Counted from the stretch's first letter, positions 51,094 through 60,396 are shown. The stretch is 64,000 bases of DNA from Luteolibacter pohnpeiensis (GCF_016595435.1 NZ_JAENIJ010000007.1:1-64000), one strand, 5' to 3'. The notes: generated from the letters alone by a model not told the origin. Numbers and translations: made by a program.

Positions 51094-52032
51094 ATGTCCC
51101 GTTTGCAAACTTTAGTCCGAATTCTCATCGCGCTAGCCGTTGCCGCGTTTCTCGGTTTCGTCATGTGCGGCTTTCAGGTTTCATCAAATGAATGTGCTGT
51201 GCTGACACGTTTCGGGTCTCCTGTCCGAACTTTCACTACGCCTGGGTTGCATCTGAAATATCCATGGCCCATCGATCATGTCACTCGATTCGACCGCAGG
51301 CTTCGATTTTACGACACGCGTGTGTCCGAAGCTCTCACCCGCGACAAACGCAATGTCATTCTACCAGTCTTCATCGCTTGGAGAATCGAAGATCCTTTAA
51401 AATTTCTCCAAGCGCTCGGCACACCGGAAGCCGCCCCCTCCAAGCTCGACTCACTCGCAACCTCAGCACGAAACGCCTTGTTGGGTGGCTATGATTTCCA
51501 GCAACTCGTCGCCACCGATCCAGGCAACCTTAAGCTTACCGAGATCGAAACTCGTTTGACGAACATGATCGCTCCGCAAGCGCTCGATGCTTTCGGGATC
51601 GTCATCGAACAATCCGGGTTCCAACGCATCGCCCTCCCGGAAGCAAACACCACCTACGTGTTCGATCGCATGCGTGCTGAACGTGGTCAATATGCTGCCA
51701 AGTATCGCGCAGAAGGTCGCCAGGAAGCAGAAGAACTCCGAGCCAGAACCGATGCCGAAAAAACCGTTTTGCTCGCTGAGGCTGCAAAACTTGCCGAGGA
51801 GACCCGAGGTAAAGCTGAGGCCGAAGCCGCACACATATACGCTGAAGCCCATGCAAAATACCCAGATTTCTACCGGTTTACCCGCGAACTCGAGTCCTTG
51901 CGCAAAGTCACTCAATCCAACACCACGCTGATTCTCGATACCGACACCTCCCCGTTTGACCTGCTCAAATCCAGCCCTCTCCCTGTCACCCCCGAGCAGT
52001 CCGGAAGTGACGATTCAAATCCGAATCGCTGA
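51094..52032 (+). CDS. hflC: HflC-like SPFH protein
   Basis: 312 residues from ATG 51094. One membrane helix (IALAVAAFLGFVMCGF, about 12-27), then the SPFH core: NECAVLTRFGSPVRTFTTPGLHLKYPWP (about 33-60, range only), RDKRNVILPVFIAWRIEDP (about 83-101), a Glu/Ala-rich coiled coil (EGRQEAEELRARTDAEKTVL) and DFYRFTRELESL, the conserved HflC end, followed by TTLILDTDTSPFDLL. This is the canonical HflC layout. No ftsH is in the window. Confidence 0.9.
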   Translation: MSRLQTLVRILIALAVAAFLGFVMCGFQVSSNECAVLTRFGSPVRTFTTPGLHLKYPWPIDHVTRFDRRLRFYDTRVSEALTRDKRNVILPVFIAWRIEDPLKFLQALGTPEAAPSKLDSLATSARNALLGGYDFQQLVATDPGNLKLTEIETRLTNMIAPQALDAFGIVIEQSGFQRIALPEANTTYVFDRMRAERGQYAAKYRAEGRQEAEELRARTDAEKTVLLAEAAKLAEETRGKAEAEAAHIYAEAHAKYPDFYRFTRELESLRKVTQSNTTLILDTDTSPFDLLKSSPLPVTPEQSGSDDSNPNR

Positions 52033-52038
52033 AGTCCC

Positions 52039-53142
52039 ATGTCACAACGCCGCCGTAATGCCCGTGTCCGCTCCGGACACGCTCTCTTCAGTGCCTTTGC
52101 CTCCACCATTGGATTGCTTCGCTGGCTGCTCGCGGGCTTGGGCGTGTTTTATTTCTGCTCCGGGATCACCCGCGTCGCCCCGCATGAAGACGCCGTCATT
52201 TATCGCTTCGGGCGTCTAATTCCAGACGTTCATCCCCCGGGTCTGCTTTTTGCTCTTCCAGAGCCTATTGACCGCGTGGTCCGGATACCCACGCGCACCC
52301 AGCATGAAGTTTTCCTTCGGGCTTGGGCACCTGATGAAGAGAGTGTGGTAATATCAGCCGGTGGCATGCCGTCAGCCCCACTTCGGCCCGGAATGATCAT
52401 CAGCGGGGTAAGCACCGCGACTATGAATTCCGATATGGCTGCGGCAGCAGATTTCCCCATCCCGCCGGGTCCTGGGCTTCACCCCTACACCCGTGGCTAC
52501 ACGCTTACCGGTGACGTCAATTTGGTCCAGGCTCGCTTCATTGCCCGCTATCGCATCACCGACCCGATTTCTTGGTTGAGTCACTCGTCAACAGCCGATG
52601 CCGCCAAGTTCATCGACGCCTCCTTCTTCGATGCAGCCACCCGCGTTCTCGCAGGAATGTCCGTCGATGATGCACTCGGGGCCGGAATGGAATCCTTCCG
52701 TACAAAAGTTCTGACACTCGCTCAGGAGCGGCTCGATGCACTCAAACTCGGTGTCACTCTGGTTGCGTTTGAGGTGAATACGCTCACACCGCCTGAAGCA
52801 ACAGTTGCTGCTTTTGCCGAAGTTACCAGTGCCCGAGTGGAGTCACGAACTCTCGTGGAAAACGCCAGGACGTATCGTGCCCGCGTCATTCCCCGTGCGA
52901 AATCAGACTCCTATCGTCTGCGTAGCGATGCGGAGGCAGCCGCAAGCCAGCTGCTCTCCCGTGCCAGTGCCGAAGCCGCTTCATTTCTAGCACTTGCAAA
53001 CGAACACACCGCTGCCCCTCTCCTCCTCGAGTCTCGTCTCAAGGCAGAAACCCTTGAAGCCGTGTTCCCTCAAATCAAAACCTCCACCATTCTACCATCG
53101 GATGGTGGATCGATCGATCTCCTCCTCCCCGGCAACCCATGA
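52039..53142 (+). CDS. Second HflK-like SPFH protein
   Basis: 367 residues from ATG 52039, six bases after the hflC-like stop. Single hydrophobic helix near 24-46 (LLRWLLAGLGVFYFCSGI), band-7 domain with EDAVIYRFGRLIPDVHPPGL (about 53-72) and ARFIARYRITDPISWL, and a C-terminal coiled coil with YRARVIPRAKSDSYRLRSDAEA. It carries an insertion of about 60 residues (RAWAPDEESVVISAGGMPS onward) between the first strands of the domain. Its stop overlaps the ATPase start (ATGA, 53139-53142). Confidence 0.85.
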   Translation: MSQRRRNARVRSGHALFSAFASTIGLLRWLLAGLGVFYFCSGITRVAPHEDAVIYRFGRLIPDVHPPGLLFALPEPIDRVVRIPTRTQHEVFLRAWAPDEESVVISAGGMPSAPLRPGMIISGVSTATMNSDMAAAADFPIPPGPGLHPYTRGYTLTGDVNLVQARFIARYRITDPISWLSHSSTADAAKFIDASFFDAATRVLAGMSVDDALGAGMESFRTKVLTLAQERLDALKLGVTLVAFEVNTLTPPEATVAAFAEVTSARVESRTLVENARTYRARVIPRAKSDSYRLRSDAEAAASQLLSRASAEAASFLALANEHTAAPLLLESRLKAETLEAVFPQIKTSTILPSDGGSIDLLLPGNP

Positions 53143-55040
53143 ACCAATCTCAAGCCGCAAGTCCGACACCTGTAGAAGCGCTCCCCGAGCCAGCAGTCCC
53201 CCTTTTCTCCGGCATCCACCTGCGCGCGACGCTTGTTGCCATCGGCGTGGTCTGTTTTCTCATCTCCTTGTTGTTGAAGTGGATGAGACCCGATCAACAA
53301 GAGCTCTCCTCACTCTGGGCGATGGCTGGTCTCGCCCTATCCGCTCTTCCCGTTTTTTATGATAGCCTCACCTCATTGAAGTCAGACGGGTTTGAAGCCA
53401 CCCGTTACTACATGGACCAATTTGTCGCCCTGGCCATTCTTGCCTGCTTTGCGACCAGCCAATATGCGACCGGCATTGTTGTCGCAGCCATTTTAATCAT
53501 CGGGCAGATCCTTGAAGAACGAGCCACACTTGGGGTTGAGGAAGCCATCCAGTCGCTGACTCGACTCACACGCGTCAAAGCTCGACGCGTGTGTGAAGAC
53601 GGGAGCGAAGAAACAGTCGACTCTTCACTGCTGCAGCCGGGTAATACCATCCGACTGCGTCCAGGAGACACAGTCGGTGCCGACGCGGAGATCCTGACAG
53701 GCCACACCACTCTCGACCAAGCCTCCATCACCGGTGAATCACTGCCAGTGGATGCAGCACCCGGTACCCGAATCTACGCAGGAACCACAAACCTCACCGG
53801 TTCGGTCGATGCCCGGGTTCTTCTAACCGGCGGTGACACGGTATTGGGTCACGTCGCCGCCATCGTTGAAGAAGCAAAAACTTCCCGCGCGCCTGTCATG
53901 CGCCTCATTGATGACTACACCCGCTACTACATGCCCGTGGTCCTCATTCTCGTCGGCTTCGTTCTCTTTTTCACTCGTGATGTGCAGCGCGCCATCTCCG
54001 TCATCATCGTCGCGATGCCGTGTGCCTTTGTCCTTGCCAGTCCGGCAGCTATGGTTGCAGCACTCGCAGTGGCATCCCGGATGGGAGTGCTTGTCAAAAG
54101 TTCCCGCTCATTCGAAGTTGCACAAGGCATCGACACCGTTGTTTTTGACAAGACCGGCACCCTTACCACTGGCCGACTCGCCGTCACAGCGATTCATCCC
54201 TCTGCCTCCATCACGGAAAGTGAACTGCTGACCTTGGCAGCCTCTTTGGAAGCAGGTTCGACGCATCCAATCGCCCGAGCCATCATCACTGCCACCGAGG
54301 AAAGAAATCTTTCCTATCAACAACTGCCCGACATCACTGAGGTCCCTGGCCAAGGCATCCACAGCGGCCCATTCGCCATTGGCCGTAGGGAATTTCTCAG
54401 TTCCCGAGGCATCGAGACCCCGGACACCGCAGATACTGACTCCGCACTCCATCTAGCCGGACATGGCGTCTGGCTTGGATCCATTCAATTCATCGACACC
54501 CTACGCACCGAAGCCAAAGAAACAGTTGAGGCATTGCGACAGCTCGGCATCGAAGAATGCCTCATGCTAACCGGAGACCGCCCAGCAGTCGCTCGGGAAA
54601 TCTCCGATCTCGCCGGACTCGACCGCTATGTGGCATCTTGCTTGCCCCAAGAAAAACTGGAAGAAGTTCTCTCTCTGAAGGAAGCGGGCCGCAGTGTTCT
54701 GGTCATCGGTGACGGGGTAAACGATGCCCCGGCACTAGCTGCGGGAGATCTTGGAGTCGCCATGGGAGCTTTGGGTAGTGATGTTGCCATAAAAACATCG
54801 GACATTGCACTCATGGGTAACGATTTACGCCATCTGTCTCACTTCCTTGCTCTCAGCGACAGGACGCTGAGCATCATCAATCAAAACCTGCTATGGGGAT
54901 TTCTCCTGATCGTGCTCTTCATCATCATCTCCGCCCTAGGCCTCGTCAGTCCCATCATCGCCGCTTGCTTACACGAATTTTCCGCATTCTTCGTCATTTT
55001 CAACAGCGCCAGACTTCTGCGGTTTGATGAAGCCAGCTAA
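53139..55040 (+). CDS. P1B-like heavy-metal-type P-type ATPase with MPC motif
   Basis: 633 residues from ATG 53139. No N-terminal metal-binding (HMA) domain. A-domain ITGES (about 202-206), P-domain DKTGTLTTG (about 337-345), N-domain HP motif STHPIARAI (about 374-382), hinge GDGVNDAPALA (about 524-534). The ion-site motif in TM6 reads IIVAMPCAFVLASPAAM: MPC where P1B pumps have CPC, SPC, TPC or APC. The last helices carry CLHEFSAFFVIFNSARLL, resembling the HExxS/T element of P1B-4/5 groups. Overlap with the upstream SPFH gene implies a joint complex. The transported ion is unclear (Co, Zn, Ni or Fe are candidates). Confidence 0.9.
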   Translation: MNQSQAASPTPVEALPEPAVPLFSGIHLRATLVAIGVVCFLISLLLKWMRPDQQELSSLWAMAGLALSALPVFYDSLTSLKSDGFEATRYYMDQFVALAILACFATSQYATGIVVAAILIIGQILEERATLGVEEAIQSLTRLTRVKARRVCEDGSEETVDSSLLQPGNTIRLRPGDTVGADAEILTGHTTLDQASITGESLPVDAAPGTRIYAGTTNLTGSVDARVLLTGGDTVLGHVAAIVEEAKTSRAPVMRLIDDYTRYYMPVVLILVGFVLFFTRDVQRAISVIIVAMPCAFVLASPAAMVAALAVASRMGVLVKSSRSFEVAQGIDTVVFDKTGTLTTGRLAVTAIHPSASITESELLTLAASLEAGSTHPIARAIITATEERNLSYQQLPDITEVPGQGIHSGPFAIGRREFLSSRGIETPDTADTDSALHLAGHGVWLGSIQFIDTLRTEAKETVEALRQLGIEECLMLTGDRPAVAREISDLAGLDRYVASCLPQEKLEEVLSLKEAGRSVLVIGDGVNDAPALAAGDLGVAMGALGSDVAIKTSDIALMGNDLRHLSHFLALSDRTLSIINQNLLWGFLLIVLFIIISALGLVSPIIAACLHEFSAFFVIFNSARLLRFDEAS

Positions 55041-55274
55041 AGCTGGTCTGGCAATAAGCCTACTTCTTGTTCGTGCTACCAAACTCGATCAACGGCCTAG
55101 GCTGAGATTGCTAAATTTCCCAGTCCACGATGGGGATATTTCAGATTTTGGAGTTTTCGCACTCGCACTATTGCATCGTGTTTGGACGAGTGATTTTCGA
55201 TTCATCAGTCGAATCTTCTTTAATTCTGATAGAAAATCCGCAATATGGCTCGAAATGGTAGCCATCGATTTTCT

Positions 55275-56810
55275 ATGACATTGACCCTCATCGATTGGCT
55301 CATTGTCGGTATCTATTTAGTCGGATGTATGACGGTCGGATTGATGATGCGTCGATATGTCAAAGGCGTGGAGGATTTCGCTGTAGCGGGTCGCGAAATG
55401 GATGTGAATCTCGGCATTGCCTCATTGGCGGCAACAGAGTTGGGATTGGTGACCATCATGTACACCGCCCAGCTTGGATTCGAAAATGGTCTGGCTGGCG
55501 CCACCGTTGGCGTTCTGATGTGCCTGGCCATGTGGATCGTCGGTAAAACGGGGTTTGTGATCGAGCCACTCCGTGATGCTGGCGTAATGACCATTCCCGA
55601 GCTTTTCGAAAAGCGCTTCAGCGTTCGCGTCCGATGGCTGGCAGGACTTTTCGTGGTGCTTGGCGGCCTGCTCAACATGGGAGTATTTCTCAATCTGGGT
55701 GGAAAGTTTTTAGTCTGGTCGACCGGGATGCCTCCAGAATGGCTGAAGTGGGTGATGACCGCTTTGCTCGGACTGGTGCTCCTTTATACCGCGCTCGGAG
55801 GCATGCTCTCCGTTCTGGTCACCGATTACCTGCAATTCCTGGTAATGGGAGTCGGCTTGGTCATCACCACCGTGCTCGTCCTTCATGCAAACGGTAACGG
55901 TTTCGGTTTAGTGGCCGATTTGAAGGCCGCTTGGACTGGAAAGGCGGGGATGAAAATGACCTCGGATCCCTTCAACCCGTTTCTCTCCGACAAAATGGGC
56001 TGGGGCTATGTGCTGTGGATGTTTGTTTTCCAAATGGCGGTGGTCACCACCTGGCAAACCACCATCAGCCGGGTGCTATCCGCGCGCGACTCAGCGACGG
56101 CCAAATCCATGTATCAACGGACCGCATTTTACTTCGTCGGCCGATTCCTTTTGCCGGTGCTCTGGGGTGCTGCGGCTTTTGTCTACTTTTCCAAAAACGG
56201 CGGACTTCCGGAGGGGATCGACTCTCAAACCGCGATGCCCCGCTATCTATCGACGATTTTACCAGCCGGCATCATTGGCATTGTCATCGCCGCCATGCTT
56301 GCAGCGGAAATGTCCACCGATAGCGGATATCTGCTCACCTGGGCAACCGTGATCTACAACGATATCATCTCCCCCTGCCTGAAAAAACCGTTGTCCAAAG
56401 CCGGACGCCTTTTGCTTACCCGATCCATTGTGATCGGTATCGGCATTTTTCTCCTGTTCTACGGCCTATGGTATCAACTTCCCGGAAATGCATGGGATTA
56501 CATGGCTGTAACTGGCAGTATCTACCTTTCCAGTGTGTTCACGCTGCTGGTGGCGGGCCTTTACTGGCCGCGGGCTAATGAAGTAGGTGCCATCAGCGCC
56601 TTGATTCTCGGAGCAATCGGACCCATCACCTTCCTGATCGTGGAGCAAATCTGGACCGCGCATCCGGAAATCTTCCAATCCAGGGGTTTAGCAAACGTGA
56701 TCCCAGTTATTCTTAAGCCAGCTGTGGCAGGATTTTCATCCTTTGGACTAGCCGCTCTGGGCATGCTGATCGGCTCCCTCAGTAAATCAAACAACACGAA
56801 CCCAATTTGA
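55275..56810 (+). CDS. Sodium/solute symporter (SSS family)
   Basis: 511 residues from ATG 55275; an upstream frame from 55245 is less likely. SSS features: thirteen-ish hydrophobic helices, an early DWLIVGIYLVGCMTVGLMMRRY segment followed by DFAVAGREM (about 28-36, the conserved aGR), TALGGMLSVLVTDYLQFLVM (about 174-193, the SSS signature GG..av..td..Q), and WQTTISRVLSARDSATAK near 267-284. Moves an unknown organic solute with Na+. Two bases separate it from the small gene at 56813. Confidence 0.9.
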   Translation: MTLTLIDWLIVGIYLVGCMTVGLMMRRYVKGVEDFAVAGREMDVNLGIASLAATELGLVTIMYTAQLGFENGLAGATVGVLMCLAMWIVGKTGFVIEPLRDAGVMTIPELFEKRFSVRVRWLAGLFVVLGGLLNMGVFLNLGGKFLVWSTGMPPEWLKWVMTALLGLVLLYTALGGMLSVLVTDYLQFLVMGVGLVITTVLVLHANGNGFGLVADLKAAWTGKAGMKMTSDPFNPFLSDKMGWGYVLWMFVFQMAVVTTWQTTISRVLSARDSATAKSMYQRTAFYFVGRFLLPVLWGAAAFVYFSKNGGLPEGIDSQTAMPRYLSTILPAGIIGIVIAAMLAAEMSTDSGYLLTWATVIYNDIISPCLKKPLSKAGRLLLTRSIVIGIGIFLLFYGLWYQLPGNAWDYMAVTGSIYLSSVFTLLVAGLYWPRANEVGAISALILGAIGPITFLIVEQIWTAHPEIFQSRGLANVIPVILKPAVAGFSSFGLAALGMLIGSLSKSNNTNPI

Positions 56811-56812
56811 TC

Positions 56813-56962
56813 ATGAGCGACCCATTTGTTCTGTTTTGGATGCTGTTGGCAGCCGCATCGATTCTCTGGTACGCATTTCTCGTATTCTATGTCGGCATCA
56901 AAGCGGGCAAAGAGATCCTCATCATGCGCAAAACACTGACCAAAGAGAAGATCACCGAATAA
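56813..56962 (+). CDS. Small membrane protein, likely symporter partner
   Basis: 49 residues from ATG 56813, two bases after the symporter stop. One transmembrane helix (FVLFWMLLAAASILWYAFLVF, about 5-25) followed by YVGIKAGKEILIMRKTL and a charged tail. A tiny helix-plus-KxGKEIL-like protein directly after an SSS transporter recalls the small subunits seen in several SSS loci. No database name can be given from sequence alone. Confidence 0.75.
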   Translation: MSDPFVLFWMLLAAASILWYAFLVFYVGIKAGKEILIMRKTLTKEKITE

Positions 56963-57373
56963 ACACGTGATTTTCGCAATCGATGAAGGGTCAATCTATG
57001 AGCATTTCAGCATGAATTTGATTCATCTTCAAGATGCATGCAATGCGGCTCCAAAGTGGTGAAAAAACTCGCCATTGGCCTCTGTTGTCGCATTACAAAA
57101 AGTTGGCACGCCGAAATAAAAAAATAAAATCAAGTGTATCAATCAATCATCTGTTGCATTTTCAATCGAATATATGTCACTGATCTTTATTGGTTTACAG
57201 ATTTAAAACAGATCGCCCTACATGATCGCGGAATGCTGTTATGGCCGAAAATGGGATACTAGTCTTTGCGTTGCCGCGACAGTTCTTCCCCCCGAGTTCT
57301 GCGATGGTGATAAATTCCCCCCGAGCAAATCCGGTGGGTGCTGAGAGAACGTTCTCGGCACCCACCGATTTGT
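56963..57373. other. 411-bp intergenic region, AT-rich with a terminal hairpin
   Basis: No gene seen. The left part is AT-rich (AAAAAATAAAATCAAG near 57118). Near 57282-57323 the element TTCCCCCCGAG appears twice. The right end contains the long hairpin at 57332-57367. Confidence 0.6.
57332..57367 (-). terminator. Strong hairpin after the 57374 gene
   Basis: CGGTGGGTGCTGAGA (57332-57346) pairs with TCTCGGCACCCACCG (57353-57367), 15 pairs with one G-T, loop GAACGT. It stands just beyond the stop codon of the minus-strand gene ending at 57374. No long T run on either side. Confidence 0.6.
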
Positions 57374-57946
57374 CTAATGAGACATAGACTCGTTTGCGCG
57401 ATAATTTACGGATGTGTGCATCGCTTTCTCCGCATAGCAGTATTCGGCAGGCCAGCCTGATTTGCGCAATTCCCAGAGTGACCTCTCCCAGCTGGGAATC
57501 CACAAACCCTCCCGTGCCAATTGGATGCCATCGCGCGGATAGCCGTGATCCAGCCACTTCGACGCGAGGTGGAAGCACACCCAGGCCCTCCAGCTTCGGA
57601 CTTCAGCTCGCGGGCCACTCATCCGGCTCGCGAGGTGCTGGAAATGCCTGACAGGATTCCCCATAAATCCTGATTCTCCCCGTTTTGAGTTCTCCATGAT
57701 CCACACCAGCGCCTGATAGGGAGGCTGGAACTGAGGATCTGGCTCGTCTGCCATCCACGATTTGTTCAGCTGCAGAATCGCTTGTGCCGGCTTGCCTTCA
57801 AGCCATTGAAATTGCGCGAACTGCAGTGCAGCCAGATAGAAAGCGGCATCCTTTTCGACCTGCTTTGGGCGATTTTTCCATGGTTTCTCGCGGGAATGAA
57901 CTTCTGGCAACCACGGACAAAGCGGCTTTTTCAGGTGGATTTGCAT
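57374..57946 (-). CDS. Conserved-looking hypothetical protein
   Basis: 190 residues from ATG 57946, since the longer frame lacks plausible sequence before it. Helical, with the segments WLEGKPAQAILQLNKSWMAD and WRAWVCFHLASKWLDHGYP, suggesting two TPR-like hairpins and Trp-rich helices. No signal peptide. Divergent from the PPi-phosphofructokinase at 58038, sharing a 91-bp intergenic region. Not recognised. Confidence 0.6.
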   Translation of the reverse strand: MQIHLKKPLCPWLPEVHSREKPWKNRPKQVEKDAAFYLAALQFAQFQWLEGKPAQAILQLNKSWMADEPDPQFQPPYQALVWIMENSKRGESGFMGNPVRHFQHLASRMSGPRAEVRSWRAWVCFHLASKWLDHGYPRDGIQLAREGLWIPSWERSLWELRKSGWPAEYCYAEKAMHTSVNYRANESMSH

Positions 57947-58037
57947 GCAAGTCTGAATCCTAGCATTTGCGGCAAGCCGCTGGTGGTCATTTTTCAAGGC
58001 TTGCTTCTCTCTGAAGATTATCGATTCTCGCGGCCCC

Positions 58038-59261
58038 ATGAGTCGTTTAGTAGGAAAAGTCCTCGTTGCCCAAGGCGGCGGCCCCACCCCGGTTATCAAC
58101 CAAAGCGTTGTCGGTGTCGCCCTCGAAGCCCGAAAATTCACCCAGGTTACTTCCGTTTATGGCGCTGTGCACGGCGTCCGCGGCATCATTGACGAAAATT
58201 TCGTCGATCTGACCCGCGAGACCACCCACAACCTCGAACAAGTCTCCAACACCCCATCTTCCGGTCTGCTCTCGACCCGCGACAAGCCGGACGAAGAATA
58301 CTGCGAGCGCATGTTCAAGGTCATGCAAGCCCATGACATTCGCTACTTCTTCTACGTCGGCGGCAACGATTCCTCGGACACCGTCCGCATCGTGAACGAG
58401 CAGGCAAAAGCCGCCAACTACGAGCTGCGCGCGATCCACATTCCAAAAACGATCGACAACGACCTTGAGGAAAACGACCACTGCCCGGGATTCGGCTCCG
58501 CCGCCCGCTTCGTGGCTCAAGCCTTCGGCGGCATCAACCTCGACAACCGTGCCCTCCGTGGCGTCTACATCGGTGTCGTGATGGGTCGCCACGCCGGCTT
58601 CCTCACCGCATCCTCCGCCCTCGCTCGCAAGTATGTCGACGACGGCCCACACTTGATCTATCTGCCTGAGCGTGCGTTCGATACGGACAAATTCCTGGCC
58701 GATGTGGACCGCATTTACAAGCAACACGGTCTCGTCACCATCGCCGTTTCGGAAGGGATTTCCGACGCATCCGGCACTCCGATGATCACCAAGCTCCTCG
58801 GCAAGGAAGAGCGCGACTCCCACGGCAACATCCAGCTTTCCGGCACCGGCGCCCTCGGCGACCTGCTCGCCAACACCGTCCGCGACGGCCTCGGCATCAA
58901 GCGCGTCCGTTCCGACACCTTCGGCTACCTGCAACGCTCCTTCATGGGAGTCGTTTCAGATCGTGACGCCCGTGAAGCACGCGAAGTCGGCGAAAAGGCC
59001 GTTCAATTCGCCATGTGGGACGACGTTGACGGATCGGTCGCCATCAAGCGTCCAGTGCTTGATTACAGCGTCGATTACCAGCTGGTGCCAATCGGTAACG
59101 TCGCAGGCAAGACCCGCCACATGCCAGACAACTTCATCAATGCGGAAGGCAACGGTGTGACTCAAGAGTTCCACGCCTACTGCCGCCCACTGCTTGGCTC
59201 CGGCATGCCAGAATCCCATCGTCTGCGCGCTCCTAGCGTGGCGAAAATTCTGCACGTCTGA
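58038..59261 (+). CDS. pfp: PPi-dependent 6-phosphofructokinase
   Basis: 407 residues from ATG 58038. GGGPTPVINQSVVG near residue 14 (family GGxxPgiN), YVGGNDSSDT (about 106-115), and HIPKTIDNDLEE (about 134-145), where Lys in PKTIDND marks the pyrophosphate-dependent type rather than PGTIDND of ATP-PFKs. GVVMGRHAGFLTA (about 181-193) and YLPERAFD are present. Catalyses reversible fructose-6-phosphate phosphorylation with PPi in glycolysis. Confidence 0.92.
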   Translation: MSRLVGKVLVAQGGGPTPVINQSVVGVALEARKFTQVTSVYGAVHGVRGIIDENFVDLTRETTHNLEQVSNTPSSGLLSTRDKPDEEYCERMFKVMQAHDIRYFFYVGGNDSSDTVRIVNEQAKAANYELRAIHIPKTIDNDLEENDHCPGFGSAARFVAQAFGGINLDNRALRGVYIGVVMGRHAGFLTASSALARKYVDDGPHLIYLPERAFDTDKFLADVDRIYKQHGLVTIAVSEGISDASGTPMITKLLGKEERDSHGNIQLSGTGALGDLLANTVRDGLGIKRVRSDTFGYLQRSFMGVVSDRDAREAREVGEKAVQFAMWDDVDGSVAIKRPVLDYSVDYQLVPIGNVAGKTRHMPDNFINAEGNGVTQEFHAYCRPLLGSGMPESHRLRAPSVAKILHV

Positions 59262-59288
59262 GTTATTTTTAAGCTCTAACACTCAAAG

Positions 59289-59323
59289 CGGCCGGGAAGG
59301 ATATCTTTTCCCGGCCGTTTTTG
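59289..59323 (+). terminator. Rho-independent terminator after pfp
   Basis: CGGCCGGGAA (59289-59298) pairs with TTCCCGGCCG (59308-59317), nine-base loop, followed by TTTTT (59318-59322). Confidence 0.92.
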
Positions 59324-59792
59324 TATCCAGATCCACTTCGCCTTCTTGGTGGCGCAATTTACTTTCTAATGGTCGGCGCGTCGCAATGCGGTTGGATCTC
59401 TTGGCGATTGCCCCATGCCTCGTAATACCCGGTGGACCGGGGCAGCCCCCCCAAGACTTCCCCAGCCATCGCAACCCAACCTTCAGGAGTACGATGTCAG
59501 CCGCACGAAAGTACGATCAGAGCATGGGAATTCGATGATTCTAATTCGGCAACGAGATACGATGAAAGCTCGGCTCAAACAACCAAGAAAAAGCACTGGT
59601 GACAAAAAACATGCAAGAACCGCGAAGGCCAAGCCGACCAGCAAGCGAGTAACTTCATCAAGCAGGTCTTCCAGCAGGCCCTTCGATTTTTACGCAGCTG
59701 ACTCTATCAAGAAGCTCCCTGGACTAAAACCTAGCCCGCTTATCCATATCTAGACATGCTAAAGGACAAAGTTTTCTACACCGTTCCATGAG
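59324..59792. other. 469-bp region without a convincing gene
   Basis: A + strand frame (59415-59753) encodes a Lys/Arg/Ser-rich sequence (KARLKQPRKSTGDKKHARTA) with no hydrophobic core; I do not trust it as a gene. The right end contains copy A of a short repeat (59745-59792) shared with three other places in this region. Confidence 0.5.
59745..59792 (+). repeat. Dispersed short repeat, copy A
   Basis: The core GACAAAGTTTTCTACACCGT (59764-59783) resembles copy B at 60317-60364 (about 38 of 48 positions). It lies just beyond the stop of the minus-strand gene at 59793. Confidence 0.7.
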
Positions 59793-60254
59793 CTACTCAA
59801 TTGTCCTTACATACAACTTAAGATTAGTTACCGGAATCCGAAAGTCATCAGCCACCAGATTGACCCGCTTAACTGTTTTGTATTCTTGAGGTAATTTATT
59901 CACATCCACGACATCCCGCGACACAAAAGGAGAAACAATAAACCACCCCGTCAATCTAAAGGACGAATCAACAATATTGTATTCACCTCTCAAAAATATT
60001 TTAGTCCCATCTGAATTCGGGTAAATTACATTATATCTTAGAGCCATTAAAGTATTTACAGACTCCATATTAGAGTCCAAGGCAAATCTCCGGATCGGCT
60101 TTATGGATTTATCACATATTGTAAATTTATTATCCCCAGTCGACTCTGCAAAAATATAGGGATATATACGATCAACCTTCACTTCTTCCGCCACACCAAA
60201 AGAAGAAAGGATGAATGCAATAATCATCAATTTAAAGATATTGATAACTTTCAT
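59793..60254 (-). CDS. Hypothetical secreted protein of the Rhs-remnant region
   Basis: 153 residues. Signal peptide (IFKLMIIAFILSSFGVAEE, cleavage near 22). AT-rich, with the charged motif DRIYPYIFAESTGD near the N-terminus and VVDVNKLPQEYKTVKRVNLV near the end. Unlike the GC-rich neighbours left of 59.3 kb. I do not recognise the family; exported orphan immunity protein is one possibility given the adjacent toxin remnants. Confidence 0.6.
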   Translation of the reverse strand: MKVINIFKLMIIAFILSSFGVAEEVKVDRIYPYIFAESTGDNKFTICDKSIKPIRRFALDSNMESVNTLMALRYNVIYPNSDGTKIFLRGEYNIVDSSFRLTGWFIVSPFVSRDVVDVNKLPQEYKTVKRVNLVADDFRIPVTNLKLYVRTIE

Positions 60255-60316
60255 GGCGTTGTGTAATTATGACAAAAGGGCTACCTCTCTATGGTGAATC
60301 CTTGACTCGTTTAACC

Positions 60317-60379
60317 CATATCAGGAACTACTAAAAGACAAAATTTTCTACACCGATCCAAATGTCCCTTTGTCATGCA
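60317..60379 (+). repeat. Dispersed short repeat, copy B
   Basis: GACAAAATTTTCTACACCGA (60337-60356) is the copy of the A core. The right half, ATGTCCCTTTGTCATGCA (60362-60379), matches ATGTCCTTTTGTCATGCA at 61112-61129. Copy B lies after the stop of the minus-strand gene at 60397. Confidence 0.7.
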
Positions 60380-60396
60380 AAATTTCAGTCTTCACT

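Noticed and set aside
49325-53142. SPFH genes as part of an FtsH-HflKC complex
   Set aside because: No ftsH in the window and the ATPase overlap links them to the pump instead; an FtsH role elsewhere in the genome is not excluded.
58047-58934. Minus-strand frame of 295 codons
   Set aside because: Antisense shadow of the PPi-phosphofructokinase gene.
59415-59753. Basic Ser/Lys-rich frame
   Set aside because: No hydrophobic core, no ribosome-binding site and no similarity I recognise; probably chance.
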